A stretch of 64,000 nucleotides of DNA from Angiostrongylus vasorum (GCA_018806985.1 JADANN010000085.1:62001-126000); one strand, 5' to 3'; positions 10,941-23,130 are shown, numbered from the stretch's first letter. The notes: generated from the sequence alone by a model not told the origin. Numbers and translations are program-made.

Positions 10941-12915
10941 TCTGGATAAGTTTTTGAAATATCTCTATTCGTCTCGAGGGAATCCGCGACGACGTGGCCT
11001 CTTCAGGTGCCACCACTAGTGGAACTTGCTGACCAAAATGACCTCGGTAGAGGTCATACTGCTTCTGACCATTTATTTGAAGAAAGACAGCCTTGCAAAC
11101 CTTTCTAAAATTTTTTTTTAATAAACGGGTAGCTTATCCGATTCATGTATTATTGTTGGAGGCAACGGGAAAAGTTCTCTCTTGTACTTAGAAATACACT
11201 AGAAACATTTTTTTTCGAACAAGTACTTCGTTGACCGGTAACCTACATTTGACTGCGGTTTCAATTCTAATTGCGGTAATAACTTGCGATTCCCGTATAG
11301 GACGTTGGGGCGCAAACACTTTAAAAATAAAGTCAACATAAGGTGGAAAACCTCAGGTGATTACACCCACATGTTTGCGTAATGGAGCATGGCATCATAT
11401 AGTGTTAAAAATAAGACCACACGTGCAATTCATAAACGGAACCATAAAGTAGATTGTCCACTGCAATCCTGCCATGTTCACAAACCATCGAACCCACTAT
11501 TCACCGAAAAAATGCTTGTTTATTTCCATAAACCCACCAACTCTGTTAAGACTGAAAAATGGGCGTCGTCGTGAATGTGTGAACGAAACGTCTTCTTATT
11601 GACACAAAGTCCTTCCATACACAGTATCCATTCTTATAGGTTAGCAGAATTGTTTCTATCGGTGAATACATATGTTAGGGGGGATAGCACAGTGGTAGTG
11701 ATGCTGATCATGGCGAGCACGTTGTTGGTTCTATCGAGCGATGAAGAAAATCATCAAGTCATTCATCACACCGGGATCGGAAAATTATCACCGGCCTTGC
11801 CCCGAAAAAAATCGGCCTTTGCAGTTTAATTAGGAACGCTCCAACCTGGCTATCTTAGAACTCCAGGGAGAATAGTCTCAAATAGCATTATTTGCCATTC
11901 AAGATTGAATGGAAGTCCTCAAGCAGCAACCGAAGCCATACGTAATGGTTGGAAGACCTTCGTCAATAATGGGTGCGAGTAAACGAATTGAATGCGAGAA
12001 CTGCTTGTATCTGCATAGTAGATGTGAAGTCGGATTGTTAAGAAAAAAAGAAGAATTTCGAGTTTAGCGTTGTGTGGAGCGTAGGGATATTAAAAAAATA
12101 CAGTGATATATCCGGGATGAAGGGTCAAATCCGCTCCAAATCCTAATAGCAATGTGTATGCTGCCAACATAAAATAAACAGTTGTACGCATATTTTTAAA
12201 TTACCTGATTACACCAGCAATAGGTAATGTAATAAGTCTGCTGTTTCCACGATTCTTTAGCGCTGAACACTGTGGTAAGCATGAAAACTCTGACCTCATG
12301 TCTTCCTCCTCTCCACTTCAGTAGTTCAGTTCTTCTTATGTGAAATGGAAGCAACCAGTTACCTAGCTGTTCCACATACTAAATAACCATGGAGAAATTT
12401 TGGCATTCTAATGAAGTTTTCTAGGAGCGTTTAACGTTATGCATATTCTTCACTCGACCAACCTTATATCGCTCTATTATTTGAAAACTTTGTCACGTTA
12501 AATGATAGAAATTTTCCGACTTTCTAATATTTATTGCAGTATTGACCAAATCTATAGGGGCGATGTTACGTGGAAGGCAACATACCGTTTCGTAACTGTT
12601 GTAAAATTCATCAGTGAGCGCTGTAATTGCCTTTTCTCTGGAAGGCCATTAAGAAATCAAAAAAACCAGCGTCAGCGAAATCGATCATTGGTGCAAGCCA
12701 TGTTCTTCTAGTCATCTGCAGAACATCGCCACCTCGAGTAAGGCGCGATCGGGTTTCCGATAGTTAAAACTTTGCTCTATGACGATAGACACGAACCGCC
12801 TATTCGCTTGTGAATGGTCAGCCCTCATCGAGAAGCTACCATACTTTTACTGCTGAATATTGGATTTTGCGCTGCACCATACAACAAGCATAGCACTCTA
12901 TCTATACAAAAGTAG
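10941..12915. other. Intergenic, no firm gene
   Basis: Nearly 2 kb without recognised exons. At 11675-11745 a GGGGATAGCACAGTGGTAG block followed by GTTGGTTCTATCGA looks like tRNA-style A and B boxes of a SINE head. At 11880-12010 there is a member of the low-similarity repeat also seen near 44530 and 45730. Open stretches at 11389-11574 and 12502-12711 show no supporting features. Confidence 0.4.
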
Positions 12916-12919
12916 TAAT

Positions 12920-13600
12920 ATATGCCCCCAACGGTAGAGACGGTGATTGCACGAGTTTGGGCACAGTGTACTTAATCTCTAGTGAAGAGTATGGGGACGA
13001 ATACCACTAGTGAAAAGCATAGACCTCTTTGCTTCCGCTTAAAAGAACAGTAGTCGGAAAATTTCAATTGAAGCCAAGGCCTCTACTAGACACGCAGGAA
13101 ACACAGAAACATAACGGAGAAGGTTTTGAAGTATAAGTCACTATCCTTGTACAGAAATTCAAAACATCAGCGCGTAAAACTTCTGAAGCGTTTTGTACTT
13201 ATTCCAAAAATCCAAAACTAAACCCTAAGGAGGAGTGTTTTGTCATCACGCGCGAACTCACGCCACATCAGGCTGATTCTATGACCTGACCCACACATTT
13301 CTCGCAGATGTACTACTCTGTGCTGCTGATCTCCACCATTTAGCTGGAATACTTGCAAAGAATAAAACGGTGAAACGTTGAAAGAAGCGGATTATTGTGC
13401 GAATGTAAATTCATATGTTAAGTTTTATCTGCCAAGGTTATGAAAGTGTTTGGCTGAGTAGATCGCATGTCAATTGTACCTTTCCAGCCTCTGAGGAAGG
13501 CGAAACCGCCAAAACGTCAGCTATTGTATGCTATTAAATGCTATAATACCAACCTCGTGTTTGCTCATTAAAAAAAGAACAATGAATTCTCAATCAATGC
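12920..13600 (+). mobile_element. Penelope-like element 3' end
   Basis: The + strand holds a worn GIY-YIG region (NGRDGDCTSLGTVYLIS-like reading at 12925-12985, later an ILVQ and NPKEECFV stretch), then a hammerhead-like terminus at about 13491-13527 in which CTGAGGA and GTC survive but GAAA has become AAAA, then the tail ending CTCGTGTTTGCTCATTAA. It is decayed and cannot be active. Confidence 0.7.
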
Positions 13601-13954
13601 CGTGATTAATAGAGAGTCGCTACAGACGACTAAAGAAATTTGTAAAAGCAGTGAAAGGGTAAGCAGACTGTAATCGAAGGGTCCTGCATTACGTACAAGT
13701 TTATTATGAACCCTACTGATAGTGGGAAGGTCAGCGATACTGGGAGTGAGCACTGGTTAGTGGCAGAGGAAGAGGTCAATTAGTGAAGAAAAAAAGTAGA
13801 GAGCAGTGTTCGTTGGTTCAGAAATAAATGGGTGTTTAAAAATTTGTTGTTTTAATGTATTTTTTGACAAGAAAATACCTTTAGTACTTTGCCATGTTTT
13901 ATATTATTAGAAAGCCCACATTATGCTATCTTCATCCATTTTTTTTATATTTTG

Positions 13955-14835
13955 TTAAAAGTTAAATTTTTTCGCCAAATTTGAACATTGAAATTTTAAA
14001 TGTGAAAAAAAGCGAATTTTCGCCAAATTTTCTTTTATGAGTTCAAACTCGGTCGTTGTGCAGTAGAGATGGCTCAAAACCCTGAAGAAATTTAGGGTGA
14101 AGGTGGCGTTGGTGAATCGACCGTGCGAACATGGTTCCGGAAATGCCGATCTTGTGATTTCAACCTCAAGGATAAGGAATGCCACGGACGTTCGAACGAG
14201 CACATCAATGGAAAATTGAAGCCACTAGTGAAAGGAGATACGCGAACAACTTTTCGAGAGCTTGCAAAACCGCTTGGCGTAACCACAGGGGGCAATTTTA
14301 ATTCACTTGAATTGCATAAGAAAGACCACAAGAAAGACAAAAAACTTCGATAAATGGATGCCGCAAGAATCAACCCATAATCGAAGAAACGCCGTTTTGA
14401 AGTGTCGTCTGCTTCTATTCTGTGCATCAAAAACAACATTTTTCGTGATGGAGTTGTGACGTACGTCGAGAAGTGGATTGCGTACGACAACCGGGGACAT
14501 TCAGCTCAGTGGGTGGATTTCATCAAAAAATGCCTGGCCTCACGTTGAGAAACCACCACTGCACTAGTTGAACTAGTTGGAGTACGAAACCTTTGCCTCG
14601 TCCACCATATTCATCAGACCTCCTGCCTAACGATTTTCACTTCTTCAAGCACCTCGACAACTTCCTGCAGGAGAAATGCTTCACCAACCACGACGACGCT
14701 AAACATGTCTCCAACAAATTCACCTCTTCTAGAATACCAGAGTTTATGGAACTGAGATCACTAAATGTTTTTTTGGAAAAAAATGTGTAAAGCTAAAAAA
14801 TTTGTTTTTTGATTAATAAATCTTTGCCTGAAGCA
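13955..14835 (+). mobile_element. Mariner transposon remnant (Hsmar1-like)
   Basis: Fragments of a mariner transposase read in order on the + strand: an N-terminal HTH remnant (TVRTWFRKCRSCD-like, 14120-14160), an LDKWMPQE-like block near 14350, a catalytic-region block EKWIAYDNRGHSAQWVD near 14475-14520, and the C-terminal PRPPYSSDLLPNDFHFFKHL (14596-14655). The residue expected to be the first catalytic Asp before EKW is Val, about 90 codons are missing between AQWVD and the PPYS block, and stops interrupt the frame. Terminal repeats were not resolved. The hookworm mariner 'bandit' is a known relative of Hsmar1, so this placement is plausible. Confidence 0.85.
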
Positions 14836-16129
14836 AGTAATGACATTTTAAGCAATATGGCCAAAAACGCTAATTTATTGCTGGAAAACCTATTAGAATG
14901 AGCAGCCTATTATGGGCTGTGCTGGGCTCTTTCTTGGCTAATTATGGTACCAATAAAGCCGTCAATCGAAATTAAAGTATCGTAATGATCACATCTACTC
15001 TGAACGCAGAATAGCTCTGCCATTTTTTCTAACTCCTTTCTCTAATGGGTAGGCTAGCACGAATCTCTTTATCCTTCCTTTTCGCTTTAGGACAATAATA
15101 GAAAAGTGTTGCACAAAGTTCTCTTTCAATGTGAAGATGATGTACGACCACACACACATGTAATGAGGATTTCGGGCAGGCTTTCAATTGCCCGCTGAAC
15201 GAAAGAGTTCGGGTGAAGTGCGATTGCAAAGCAGTGCAAAGGATCCCAGTATTCGTTTACTCCTAGCTAGGCTTCCCGGTGGAAAAGCCGGACCCCTTCT
15301 CAGCTTGGGAGACCCTCCCAGAAAATGAATCCGCCGCTGTACCTCGCCCTTCAACACCCAGGATCACCTCCCAGCCATGATGAGGAGATAAACCGTTGGA
15401 AGGGAGCAGAATGAATAACATAGTATTAAAAAAATATTGTTATAAGTGGGTTTTTTTAACTCGCTAACAAGAAAGCCGAAAATTTTTTACGAATTCATCT
15501 AAGGGCAAACCCAACACTTTCGGTCATGTGATAGATTTCTCCGTTTTTAAATTATTTAACAATTCGTTGATTTTTCTGCAGAAGTAGCCGATTGGCTTAG
15601 TTATAAATACGGATGAATGTTATTCGTAACTACATCAACTAAGGTGTAATGAAACATTTGAACTGGAACGAGTGTTAGAACTACAAGTGAGAGTACTATC
15701 TCACTGGCAAGCTAACGCGAGGTGGATAAATGCTTTATCGGGTTAACGCTCCAACGTCATCGTCTTTTATAGATGCGATTATCCAGGTCGATGGTCAACG
15801 GTCGTTCGTCTTCGCGATGTGGTGCCTTATTCGTAGTACTGAGTAGGATCTTTTTCAGTTGACCACTGCTCTAATGAGGTAACTTCACTGTTTATTAATC
15901 ATTAGAAGAGTACATATTGGTTAGACACGTTGTCTTTTAGCGAAAGCCGGTTTTTGAAATACAGATGGGAGTACTTCAGATTGTTTGCGATTCCTATTGA
16001 ATAGTTCAGTGGTTGATAGCAGTGCCGTGAAGATCTGTCACAACTTCGTGGAGTTGATAAAGGGACTAAACGATCGTCTAACGAGGATAGCTGAGCTTTG
16101 AAAAGAAATAATTATCCACCCCTATCATT
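14836..16129. other. Intergenic with part of repeat family R3
   Basis: At about 15250-15410 there is a partial R3 repeat (TCAGCTTGGGAGACC and CAACACCCAGGATCACCTCC blocks), also found at 31130-31440, 46140-46475 and 51914-52302. The remainder has no recognised feature. Confidence 0.5.
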
Positions 16130-16290
16130 AATGGGACTGGGCGCATGGCGTAGTGGTCGAAGGCGCCCAGCCACGCACGCGTGTAACCGGTCCCCCTGAA
16201 TGGCCCACCAAGCCTTCCATCTTTGCGGCGTCGGCAAATTCGTGACGGACTTATCTGGGAGGATAGCAACATTGGCTGGATACCTCGGTA
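16130..16290 (+). repeat. SINE-1 family copy
   Basis: A tRNA-like head (GGCGCATGGCGTAGTGG, then a CCGGTCCCC block) is followed by a body with CCATCTTTGCGGCGTCGGC and GGGAGGATAGCAAC. The reverse complement recurs at 40605-40715, 43035-43150 and 57745-57900. A Pol III type SINE is the simplest reading; an oligo-A or other tail was not resolved. Confidence 0.65.
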
Positions 16291-16539
16291 GGCAACAACG
16301 GGTCATTGTAAAGGCCAGATATGCATCCAATCACCTCCAAACGATGCTTAACGAAGACGAATGCATGACGCATCCCTCAGGGTTGATCAACGCTGAAAGT
16401 TCTATGCTTTATTATTTGCCATTAATGGGTAGTCGGATAGATTTTTGAATCTATAACGCAAGCTGGCGCATGCCCACATAACTATGTATTTCAAGAAGTT
16501 CGCCCGAGGGGGGGAAATGGGGACTACTCTGCAATTTTC

Positions 16540-17640
16540 GCTGTTCTTGCTTGAAGAAAGATCGGGGAAAGGTAGGGGTATCTATTACATCTTTTTCTAT
16601 TACACAGATTTACGGAAGAAGAGTAAACCAGAAGCCATCCATTCTTAAACATCTTAATAATGCTCTCACAATGTGGCTCGATAACAAAGTGGTGTCGAGA
16701 ACTAAGCACTAAAATTATACTAGTGCGCTACCTCCCTCTCATCCTTCACATATAGAGAAAGCACGGATCAAAAACATGTGCCGAACAGCTAAAAAATATG
16801 TGCACAGGAAGAGATGAAAGATAAGAATGGCTAAACAAGGCACAAAAAACAGTTATTTCCATTTGCTACGAAGCAGATGCCACTCAGGTCAGAACAAAAG
16901 GTGAAGTTATTCCAAAGCAATCCTCCAAACCAACCAAAGATTTCTTTAAATCCACTCTTCAGATCCACCGAAATATGTTACGGCATTAAGAGGCCCTAAG
17001 AAGAAGTGGTTTTGAAAACTGTGTAGCAGTTATTGACCGTCTGTGAATTACACGTCTTCAGTTTCTCTCTCATCGCTTGTACAGTTAAGAAAATTGTATA
17101 ATCTATTCTAACGAGAGGGATGGTGATTGCATGAGTTCAGATGCAAACACTTAATCTCATGTAAATTATGTGATAAAAAATTGCATTGGGGAAACCGGCA
17201 GACAACTTTGTGTCCGCATAAAAGAACACCTGGATGGGAAAGTTAAATTTCGACAAAACACTCATATAGGTACACATAGGGACAAAAAGCACAATGGTGA
17301 TGATTTTGAAGTGACTGTCCGGATCCTAGCACAGGAATCAAAAGTGTCAATGCGCAAGACTCTTGAGTCGTTACGGACAAATTTGAAAAATCGCAAGGTG
17401 AGCCGGAAAGATGAATAACTCTCCATCACAGTGACCTGGCGAGCTTTTTCAAATCGATTTTTTGACCTGTTTGTGTCCCTTTCCACAGGCTCTGAGGAAG
17501 ACTGGGCGGCCGAAACGTCGGCCACGGAGCAACAACAGCAGCAACAACGGTAAATTGTACCAACCTCGCAAAAGCTCAGTAACAACGGTTCATGAGAATG
17601 TACGTAGGTATATCGATTGTTCATGTCGAGGTTTGTAGGA
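16540..17640 (+). mobile_element. Penelope-like element, linker plus GIY-YIG endonuclease
   Basis: The segment opens with the RT-endonuclease linker (a SLPPSHPSHIEKARIKNMC-like reading at 16710-16780). At 17170-17418 an uninterrupted frame encodes the GIY-YIG core: CIGETGRQLCVRIKEHLDG, then THIGTHRDKKHNGDDFEV. The family normally shows a Cys pair and the YIGETG motif; the start here is slightly worn. It ends with a hammerhead-like terminus (17488-17523) and a CAACAGCAG run. A near copy lies at 25935-26580. Confidence 0.85.
17488..17523 (+). ncRNA. Hammerhead-like motif, stem I compensated
   Basis: The core CTGAGGA (17492-17498), GAAA (17512-17515) and GTC (17517-17519) are intact. Stem I pairs AGGCT with GGCC, where a G-C pair replaces the G-U of other copies. 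Stem II is weak (GACT against GGCC with a mismatch), so activity is doubtful. Confidence 0.45.
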
Positions 17641-18760
17641 AGTGGCTTTTTTTGAGTTATACATGTCTATTTATTGGTGAAAAGTTCTGAGACTTACAAG
17701 TTTCTTTGAAAGAATATTGGTTTGATTGGGCTCGTGACAAGGGAAGCACTGTACACCAACACCACTTCTCTCAACGAAGCTGAGGTAGTAGCAGTTGAAA
17801 AGGGGACAGTTTTATGGCACATAGCTTAAGCTTACTTGTGGGCAAGTTTCCATATGGTTGAATTAATTGGTAGCATGCTTATGAAACCAATCTGATTTTG
17901 TTCTTGGATATCGGGTTGACCACACATAATTGGCGAGAATTGTTGAGAGGATAGCAATCATACTCAAAGCATCAAACAGTACGCATGTAACGGAATCATT
18001 CGATGTTACTTTACTTTATAACAACGTGTCGAATGACTCCTCAATGCAAGCCGTTCTCGAGATATTCATTGAGCATGAAAAGAAAAATTAAAATTGCACG
18101 GCTTTTCCATTGGGCAGCTGAGGACTTTCTTAAAACAGCGTCTTTTTTGTTCAATCTGTAGGTGGTCTGGATAATATTTTGCACAGATCAGAGGGTTAAC
18201 CAGAGAACAGCGACTAGCGCCAATGCTTGCCATCGCTTTCATGTCCAATGTGGGAGCACCAGTTCGTCCCTTACTCTACTGTAGCTACATAGAAGACTTC
18301 TTCATTGTCTATTACACACAAGAACGGATGGACGAAAACTTTGAGTTGCTAAGTAGACAGTCAGAGCATATAAAATTTACACGGGGAAACCAAACGAAAA
18401 CTGGCCTGCATTCTTGGACAACCAAATAAAGCTTAAAAGGCGGCTGTGTAACAAAATTTTATCGTAGCCGAAGCCGTAAAAAATATGATAGTTCACTACC
18501 CTTCCCTTCATCCCTCATACTTGAAAAAGCTCTAGTCACGAACATGGAGCGAACGGCTGAAAATGTGTGCGTAGAAGAGGAGAAAAGGAAGAAATTGCAA
18601 AGTTTAGCACTTAAAATAGGGATTTGCGATGGGTACGAGGCAAAACCTACCCGGTTAAGACAGAAAGGTAAAATTGTTGCGTAAAATAACGTTTCGAACC
18701 TAAATATGATCCCTTTTATGCACACAAGGCGAAAGGTTTCGAAGCAGAAGTCACCAGCCC
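17641..18760 (+). mobile_element. Penelope-like element, RT part, following a PLE 3' end
   Basis: Directly after the preceding PLE terminus comes a second PLE on the same strand: FDVTLLYNNVSNDS-type RT motif near 18000-18045, the palm region with RPLLYCSYIEDFFIVYYTQE (18264-18325), then IKFTRGN and the linker VTNMERTAENVCVEEE (18535-18590). Arrangement of one 3' end followed by the next copy is the tandem (pseudo-LTR) layout typical of PLEs. It is decayed, with stops. A duplicate lies at 26580-27960. Confidence 0.8.
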
Positions 18761-19246
18761 CGCACAGGAATCTGAATCTCGTCGCGTGTTATCCTCCAGG
18801 CTTGTGTCACCAAGGATCATAAAACGAACAACAGAGAGGGACGCCTCTAGATCTCATACAATATCTCAGACTGATATTTTTAAAGAGGGAGGGGTTCGTT
18901 ATTGATTCCTATAAATTCTTTTTGACAGTGACAAGAGAGAAACCAGTTGTAAAATGCGAGACATTCTTCCACGGTTTTGGTATAGCTAAGTTTTCTTTGC
19001 TTTGTATTTTAGTGTATGCTTGAAATGTTTCAGAACAGTTGAGAAGTGTCATGGGCATGTGCGGCACGGAACAACAACTGTCACCAACAGTTGAAGCCTC
19101 GCCATCATCAAAAATTTCCCATCATCCCTCTAGCGCCTTCCTTAGTTGGTAGCAGTAAGACTGGTTCTCCAGTCCACTACTTGTCTATGAAAGTTTATAA
19201 AACATTTGGCGGGTGAATTCTGCGAATGAAAATAAGAATATAACTT
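18761..19246. other. No recognised gene
   Basis: The first ~200 bases match 27730-27950 (remainder of the duplicated PLE). Beyond that no exon, RNA gene or repeat was recognised. Confidence 0.4.
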
Positions 19247-19795
19247 CAATGATGCTGAAATATTTGCAAAACCCCGGACCGCAGGTGTCTGCGGTGGGGA
19301 ACGAACGCGCTATTGTCCTTTCCGTGGAGTAACGTGTTCACCACCACACCATGCGAGTCCTTCGTTTCGCCTATCTTCTGTCACCCCCGTCAGCGGCATT
19401 GATTGCTGTGGCAAAGATCGACAGAACTAGCTGAGAGACAGGCGAAACGAAGGACCCGCATGGTGTGGTGGTGAACGCGTTGCTCCCTGGAAGGGACAAT
19501 AGCGCGTTCGTCCCCACCGCAGACACCTGCGGTCCGGAGTTTTGCAAATATCTCAGCATCATTAAAAGCTTATATTTCGCAATATACCCCGCCATCAAAA
19601 AGAGTAGGCAGTAAATAAAGCAGTTAACTATTTTAAACTTTTTACTAGCTAAGAGACAGGCGAAACGAAGGACCCGCATGGTGTGATGGTGAACGCGTTA
19701 CTCCCCGGAAAGCGGCAATAACGCGTCTCGTTCCCCACTCATAGGCACCTGCGGTCCAGAGTTTTGCAAATATCTCAGCTTCGTTGACAACGGTT
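19247..19795. repeat. SINE-2: head-to-head pair plus a third copy
   Basis: SINE-2 runs in reverse at 19247-19375, then forward at 19430-19560, with about 50 bases between, so the pair can fold into a long hairpin. A third forward copy lies at 19650-19795. Diagnostic blocks are GGACCCGCATGGTGTGGTGG, CGCGTTCGTTCCCCACC and CTCCGGACCGCAGG. The GTGGTGGTGAACG and GCGTTCGTTCCC blocks resemble tRNA A and B boxes. Protein-like open frames inside are fortuitous. Confidence 0.75.
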
Positions 19796-19939
19796 AACAT
19801 TAAAATAAGAATAGTTCTTGCAGGATATTTCTGTCACCATTTCACCCTATAAGATTCTTCAAAAATATGTGAAGCTTACATTCAATACCAGTCTGATTAG
19901 AAATCTCCGACAGCGAGTTCCTCCTGTAGCAGTACAAAT

Positions 19940-20450
19940 CTAGAGCGTGATCAGGGCTGCAAAAATTAGTGCTGTTATGATATTTGTATATTTTGATTGG
20001 ACCACCTGATAAACGAGTTGTTTAGGTACATCTTTAGGAGGACAATGGGTTGCTGAATCAAAAAACCCGACTTTTTTATAGCTGTTTCGTGTCGCACCAA
20101 ATCTCGCGGATGATTTGCGTTTCGGAGTCATTCGATACGTTGGTGTACAGAACAGTAACGTCGAAGGAATTCATCACGCACACGTTACTAGGGGACGCAT
20201 TACGTAGGTGTTCTAGGAACATTTGTGTGTTGCTGAGGTGAGGTGCAATAAGGTTGAGCAACTGGGTAAGTATTAGGCTTAGAAACTAGGTTATCCTCGC
20301 CGTTGGCCCGTCTACACAGCTGGTGATGGGTCTAACCTTGAATGATGATGGATTGGTTGACGTAAGATCATCAGGTGATACCAACTTGTGTGTTTTAATA
20401 AGTAAGTATAGGACGGGACATGTTGGTCTATCCGAAAGCTCAGTGGAAGG
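19940..20450 (-). mobile_element. Penelope-like element RT fragment
   Basis: On the minus strand one can read KTHKLVSPDDLTSTNPSSF, then VRPITSCVDGP, LILTQLLNLIAPHLSNTQMF and NSFDVTVLYTNVSNDS, the N-terminal RT blocks of a Penelope polymerase. Frame breaks follow below 20070. It points opposite to the PLE terminus that follows it. Confidence 0.85.
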
Positions 20451-20469
20451 CGCGTAATAAACGGTTGGT

Positions 20470-20665
20470 TTTTCGAGAAGTTGTTCATCGTGTGATTGCG
20501 ACTTGGGTTTTCTTATCTTTCTGTATGTGTTATCGGAGCGTATGACTTAGTAAATTGCCTATCAATATATCCTTATAGGCTCTGAAGAAGGCGAAATTCG
20601 CCGAAACGTCAGCTTTAACGAAATAAAGAATAAAGTAACATTTCGTATTTGTTCAACAAGAATAT
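20470..20665 (+). mobile_element. Penelope-like terminal segment with ribozyme
   Basis: This is the PLE end segment (reverse of the blocks at 8890, 38505 and 55030): GTGTTATCGGAG-type lead-in, hammerhead motif, an AATAAAGAATAAAG stretch, then GTTCAACAAGAATATT. Confidence 0.75.
20578..20614 (+). ncRNA. Hammerhead ribozyme motif, intact core
   Basis: Stem I GGCT (20578-20581) pairs with AGCT (20611-20614). The core is CTGAAGA (20582-20588), stem II GGCGA/TCGCC with loop AAT, GAAA (20603-20606), then CGTC (20607-20610), with cleavage expected after the C of GTC. Stem III is only the short CG, as in the minimal hammerheads reported from PLEs, which are thought to act as dimers. All invariant core bases are present. 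Confidence 0.75.
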
Positions 20666-20669
20666 TGAG

Positions 20670-22910
20670 AACTATTTGACCAATGCCGAGATTAATAGAA
20701 GGTCGGCCGTGAATTCAAGTAAGTTCGAAGTGGTTACATTGCAAAACTGAGAACTGGGCACCATTTTTTGAGCTTTCTCCCGCAATTCCCAGATTTTCCC
20801 TGAAGAAAAAAACCATAAACAGATGAGTGGCGGTGGAACACACTTAGTGACCACCCTCGCCCTTGCGCGTTTTTCGCGAAGCGATGATCCGACCGGAAAC
20901 AGGAGATCGGGTGAGTGCAGTACGTCGACCAGCACATTACCTTCAGCCGAGTGCAATGGCATCAAACAGGATCTCAACCATCGTCTGAACATTTTTCATC
21001 TGTTGACTGTTTTATAAGGCTAAGGTAACCCCTTTTCTTTTATGACAGCGGCAGCCAGAAATCATATCGCATAACCGTTAGTGCAAAAATTAAAGTTTTA
21101 AACCTTATATCGTTGAAAAGTTAACTCGGCTTGGATCGAGGAAATTGTATAGTTTAAAAAGCTCAAACCAAGGATGTTAAAAAAGTTTAAAAGTTAGACC
21201 AATTTTCAATAACACTACAGAAATATGAAAGGCCTAGTGATGCGATACCTCATCAGATATACGATATTGACTTTGATAACCGGGCATCACCAAGGAATTC
21301 GCCCGTTTCTGCATTTTTTGGCGTTTGTTGAGTTGTTTACGCCTGATTTTAAAGGAGTTAGAGAAAATTTAGAGTGCCAAACCCAGCCGAATCACTATAG
21401 CGACGTAAATTACTGCAGCAGCAAAAGGTTGCTGCGCAGGGCGAGGAAACATTAAAGTGGCTAACAGTAAGACCTGAAGAGAAACTTTGTGGTAATCTAT
21501 ATGGATAAAGGGAAAACCACGATCACCGGCAGTCGATAATCTTCGACGTATGTATGCTACTATAGGGATTAGAAACTATTTGGAGCAGTATGCTGAAAAA
21601 GTTAATGTTCTGCTAACCTGTCCGACAAAATAGGCCGACCTCGCCGCTCTTTGCCAATGTTGCTTCACAGTCGGTGCCGAGACCCGTGGCGGCAGTTCTG
21701 TTCTGGTTGGTAGAGCGCCGATTCTGTTCTTTTCCACTAAACTATCGTCATTATAACAAGCTTCACTAGCAAAAAGCCGATGAAAATAATGAAAGCCATG
21801 ATATGGAAGTATAATTCCTAGTGACAAATACACAATCAGTAGATTAGATTATATGCACGTGAAGAACAGCTGGTTGCTTGAAGAGCAAGATGTGGCGTTC
21901 CTAGTTGATGAATAGGGTAAGGCAGGCAATAACGATTACTGTGTAGCAGCCCTGCCTGTTACAAGTGACCACTGTTGTGGAAAAAATCACTGAAAACAAA
22001 AGACTTTATGCAAAAACAGTGAGTCCCAGTGAAGCGGTTTCACTGTAATCACTCAACGTAAATACAGCTGATAAAGGTGATTTTTGTGCATCACTATTCT
22101 TTCTTCATCCATCCATCAAATTTTCACTAAAGCGATGTTCCAGATTCCAAACCTACTCCATTTTCTGTCTTTTTTGTACACTGATCTACCCGACACCTGC
22201 GTTTCGGTGATTGAGAATTCTTCAGATTGCGAGCATAAACAAGCACAAATAGTGTAGGAGGTCAGCGAACATCTTCTTCTGAACCATTACTACGGCACTT
22301 GATTTACGCTTTAAAATATATACCTGCCATTGATACTATCTATATATAGGCCAGCATGGGTCACAATTACGTAATTCAGAAAAGTTCCTAATGCGATGTG
22401 CCTTCAGACTTCTAGATTCAAGTGCATGCATTTGCAGGTACCTATTGATTGCTACTAAAATTTATCTTTCCTTCCAGCATAAATTAAAAAGCCAGTTGAA
22501 ACTCTAGAAAAGTTAAAATGCAGTAAAGAATTAAAAGGGAAAATGCCTGCGGGCAACCAGCTTGCAAATGCGTTTCTACGACTATCAACGGAAATTTCTA
22601 TGTTCTTCAACAAAGCTTTCTTGAACTGCCTTAGTTTTCTTCCAAAATAATAAATATGGACATTTGATTGAGCAATTGCTCATCTGGCCACCATAGGCCA
22701 AAAAAATTCCGTTATACCAAATTAGTGAAAAAAATCATGAAAATATCGAGGACGTGCCAATGCTGCAGTAACCTGAAGTACTCTAGAAAAAAAGGGGAAT
22801 GACGTCGAATCTCAGATGTTAAAGCACGAAAAAAGCAAAACTTGCGCAAAGGGAATCGAAATGCAGAAAATTGCTAACATCTGCATTTTGTTATAATTAT
22901 AACAGCTGAA
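20670..22910. other. Intergenic, no recognised gene
   Basis: Two kilobases with no supported exon. Minus-strand open stretches at 20672-20992 (includes LREKRARARVVTKC) and 21576-21833 and a plus-strand one at 21225-21455 have no splice context or family match. Confidence 0.4.
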
Positions 22911-22914
22911 ATCA

Positions 22915-23130
22915 ACCACAATGATGCTGAGATATCTGCAAAGCTCCGGATGGCTGGTGTCTGTGGTGAGGATCGATCACGCCGCTACCTTTTCCGAGCG
23001 CTGACGAGTTCATTACCAAAACGTGTCCCTTTTTTTCTACCAGTCTACTATCTACCAATGCCATCTACCAGTGCCAGTTGTGGAAGATTTCGCACGATAC
23101 CCTACCGTTAAAATTGCAGTAGGCAGTAAA
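22915..23130 (-). repeat. SINE-2 copy
   Basis: The reverse-oriented SINE-2 blocks (GATGCTGAGATATCTGCAAA, GTCTGTGGTGAGGATCG, ACGAGTTCATTACC) are followed by the GCAGTAAACAAAAAAG tail also seen at 31960-31990 and 57240. Confidence 0.65.

Noticed and set aside
16112..16330. Overlapping open frames and a tRNA-like fold near 16140
   Set aside because: The tRNA-like bases are the head of SINE-1, repeated elsewhere; no complete cloverleaf could be built.
17524..17560. CAACAGCAGCAAC run as a poly-Gln coding tract
   Set aside because: It lies just after the PLE ribozyme terminus in both duplicates and is not in a sustained frame.
21225..21455. 76-codon plus-strand open frame as a gene
   Set aside because: It starts with ATG but has no splice context, signal peptide, motif or paralogue in the window.
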